Shown in pieces: positions 63,152 to 64,000 of a stretch of 64,000 bases of DNA. The stretch is from contig CANNCZ010000002.1 in assembly GCA_947503275.1 (NCBI GenBank), positions 950,733-1,014,732 of the forward strand, written 5' to 3'. This DNA comes from an uncultured Erythrobacter sp. (lineage in GTDB: Bacteria > Pseudomonadota > Alphaproteobacteria > Sphingomonadales > Sphingomonadaceae). The position numbers and the translations under genes were made by a program. The notes under the pieces were generated by a model. The model ran no database searches. It was not told where the DNA came from and was given only the letters and a program-made list of their open reading frames with translations. The first letter of the stretch is position 1; each line of letters starts with the position of its first letter.

Positions 63152-64000
63152 ATGCCGCATATCGGTGCGAATGGCCTTTCGCTGTTCTATGAAGACCATG
63201 GTAAACCAGATGATGAAGTGATCTTGCTGGTCATGGGGCTTGGCGCACAGATGACATTATGGCCCGACGAATTTGTCGAGGCTTTGGTCGCGCGCAAATA
63301 CCGGGTTATTCGGTTCGATAATCGTGACATTGGCCTGTCCGACAAAATGGAAGGTGCGCGCGCACCCAAGCTTGTCTGGCAGGTTTTGCGCAAACGGATC
63401 GGGTGGCCTGCAAAGGTGCCCTATACTCTGGCGGATATGGCCGATGATGCGGCCGCTTTGCTCGCCTCGTTGGAGATTAGCCGCGCGCATGTCGTTGGCG
63501 CATCTATGGGCGGGATGATCGCGCAGTTGATGGCGGTGAACCATCCCGATGCTTTGTTGTCGCTGACCTCGATCATGTCGACCACTGGCCACCCTGGATT
63601 GCCGCAAGCTGATAAGCAGGCGATCGAGGCTTTAACCGCGCCGCTCGCATCGATGGAAGAGGACGTTGTGGTTGCACACGGCATCAACATTTCCAACAAT
63701 ATCGGCAGCCCCGGCTTTCGCCCAGATCCCGAGCGCCAGCGTGAGCGGGTTTTGAAAGGTGTGCGGCGCAGCGTCTATCCACCGGGCCTGCCGCGCCAAT
63801 TGGCCGCTATTATCGATGATGGGGATCGCCGCACGCGCTTGTCTCAGATCACAACGCCCACTTTGGTTCTGCATGGCGAGGATGATCCGCTGGTCAAACT
63901 GGATGCGGGTAGGGACACAGCAAAACATATACCGGGCGCAAAGCTGGTCACGATCCCAGGCTGGGGCCACGATCTGCCGCTTGAGCTGGTCGATCGTCTG
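63152..64000 (+). CDS. Alpha/beta hydrolase (partial, runs off the right edge)
   Basis: 283 residues are visible and the frame stays open at the window end. Start ATG 63152 with AAGGAT upstream. The features are FDNRDIGLSDK (typical of this subfamily), the nucleophile elbow GASMGGM with S118, LHGEDDPLV with the acid at D244/D245, and GWGHDLP with H273. The cap region with IGWPAKVPYTLADMADD resembles the lipase/esterase or proline-iminopeptidase-like branch. Substrate unknown. The protein should end some 10-30 residues past the window. Confidence 0.88.
   Translation, partial: MPHIGANGLSLFYEDHGKPDDEVILLVMGLGAQMTLWPDEFVEALVARKYRVIRFDNRDIGLSDKMEGARAPKLVWQVLRKRIGWPAKVPYTLADMADDAAALLASLEISRAHVVGASMGGMIAQLMAVNHPDALLSLTSIMSTTGHPGLPQADKQAIEALTAPLASMEEDVVVAHGINISNNIGSPGFRPDPERQRERVLKGVRRSVYPPGLPRQLAAIIDDGDRRTRLSQITTPTLVLHGEDDPLVKLDAGRDTAKHIPGAKLVTIPGWGHDLPLELVDRL

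Overview
The window looks like a chromosomal segment of a GC-rich alphaproteobacterium of the order Sphingomonadales, most likely Erythrobacteraceae or a close relative. This is inferred from the gene content: an UrcA-family protein, a large TonB-dependent receptor, a zf-CHCC (NDUFS6-like) zinc-finger protein, HWE-type kinase signatures, FtsK/GyrB/GlnD/GuaA of alphaproteobacterial type, and tightly packed genes with many ATGA or TGATG stop/start overlaps. I see no rRNA, tRNA, insertion sequence, prophage or CRISPR array. The window is mostly core genome plus conserved hypotheticals. The first and last genes are cut by the window edges.

Layout. 0-9 kb: the tail of a probable HerA-like ATPase, a serine hydrolase lipoprotein, a GST, a histidine kinase/response regulator pair downstream of a six-EF-hand secreted protein, a cupin and a VOC protein, and an Xaa-Pro aminopeptidase divergent from an S9 prolyl oligopeptidase. 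9-21 kb: thioesterase, old-yellow-enzyme family oxidoreductase, a PstS-like lipoprotein behind a candidate Pho box, ftsK, a divergent thiE-like/yggS pair and a TonB receptor with a clear terminator. 21-29 kb: glnD, an acyl-CoA synthetase, lgt, a MidA/NDUFAF7-type methyltransferase carrying a very long Ala/Lys/Glu-rich helical N-terminus, and a DUF2147 protein. 29-38 kb: an OpuA-like ABC transporter (permease fused to binding protein), a GAF-PAS-HWE kinase, and a leucine-catabolism operon (isovaleryl-CoA dehydrogenase and methylcrotonyl-CoA carboxylase beta subunit) with three small genes nested between the two. 38-47 kb: PlsC-like acyltransferase, TetR regulator, M50-like membrane protease, AI-2E-type permease, gyrB, a PIG-L deacetylase homologue with an altered zinc motif, an acyl-CoA synthetase and an UrcA protein. 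47-54.5 kb: guaA, YceI-like lipoprotein, YdjM-like hydrolase, two different HhH-GPD (endonuclease III-like) proteins flanking an unknown gene, an SDR and a nitronate monooxygenase. 54.5-64 kb: hypotheticals, an ABC ATPase, an MBL-fold lipoprotein, a 55-residue CxxC protein, nadB, a degenerate TraB/GumN protein, a secreted TonB-C-like protein and an alpha/beta hydrolase.

I did not find one large new defence or biosynthetic system. The most unusual items are the TolA-like repeat fused to a MidA methyltransferase, the possible calcium-sensing cluster (EF-hand protein, two-component system, tandem palindromes), the PIG-L and TraB homologues that have lost a metal-ligand histidine, the unknown gene between two endonuclease III paralogues, and several well-formed regulatory sites (Pho box, BlaI-like box, EcfG-like promoter, long hairpins).
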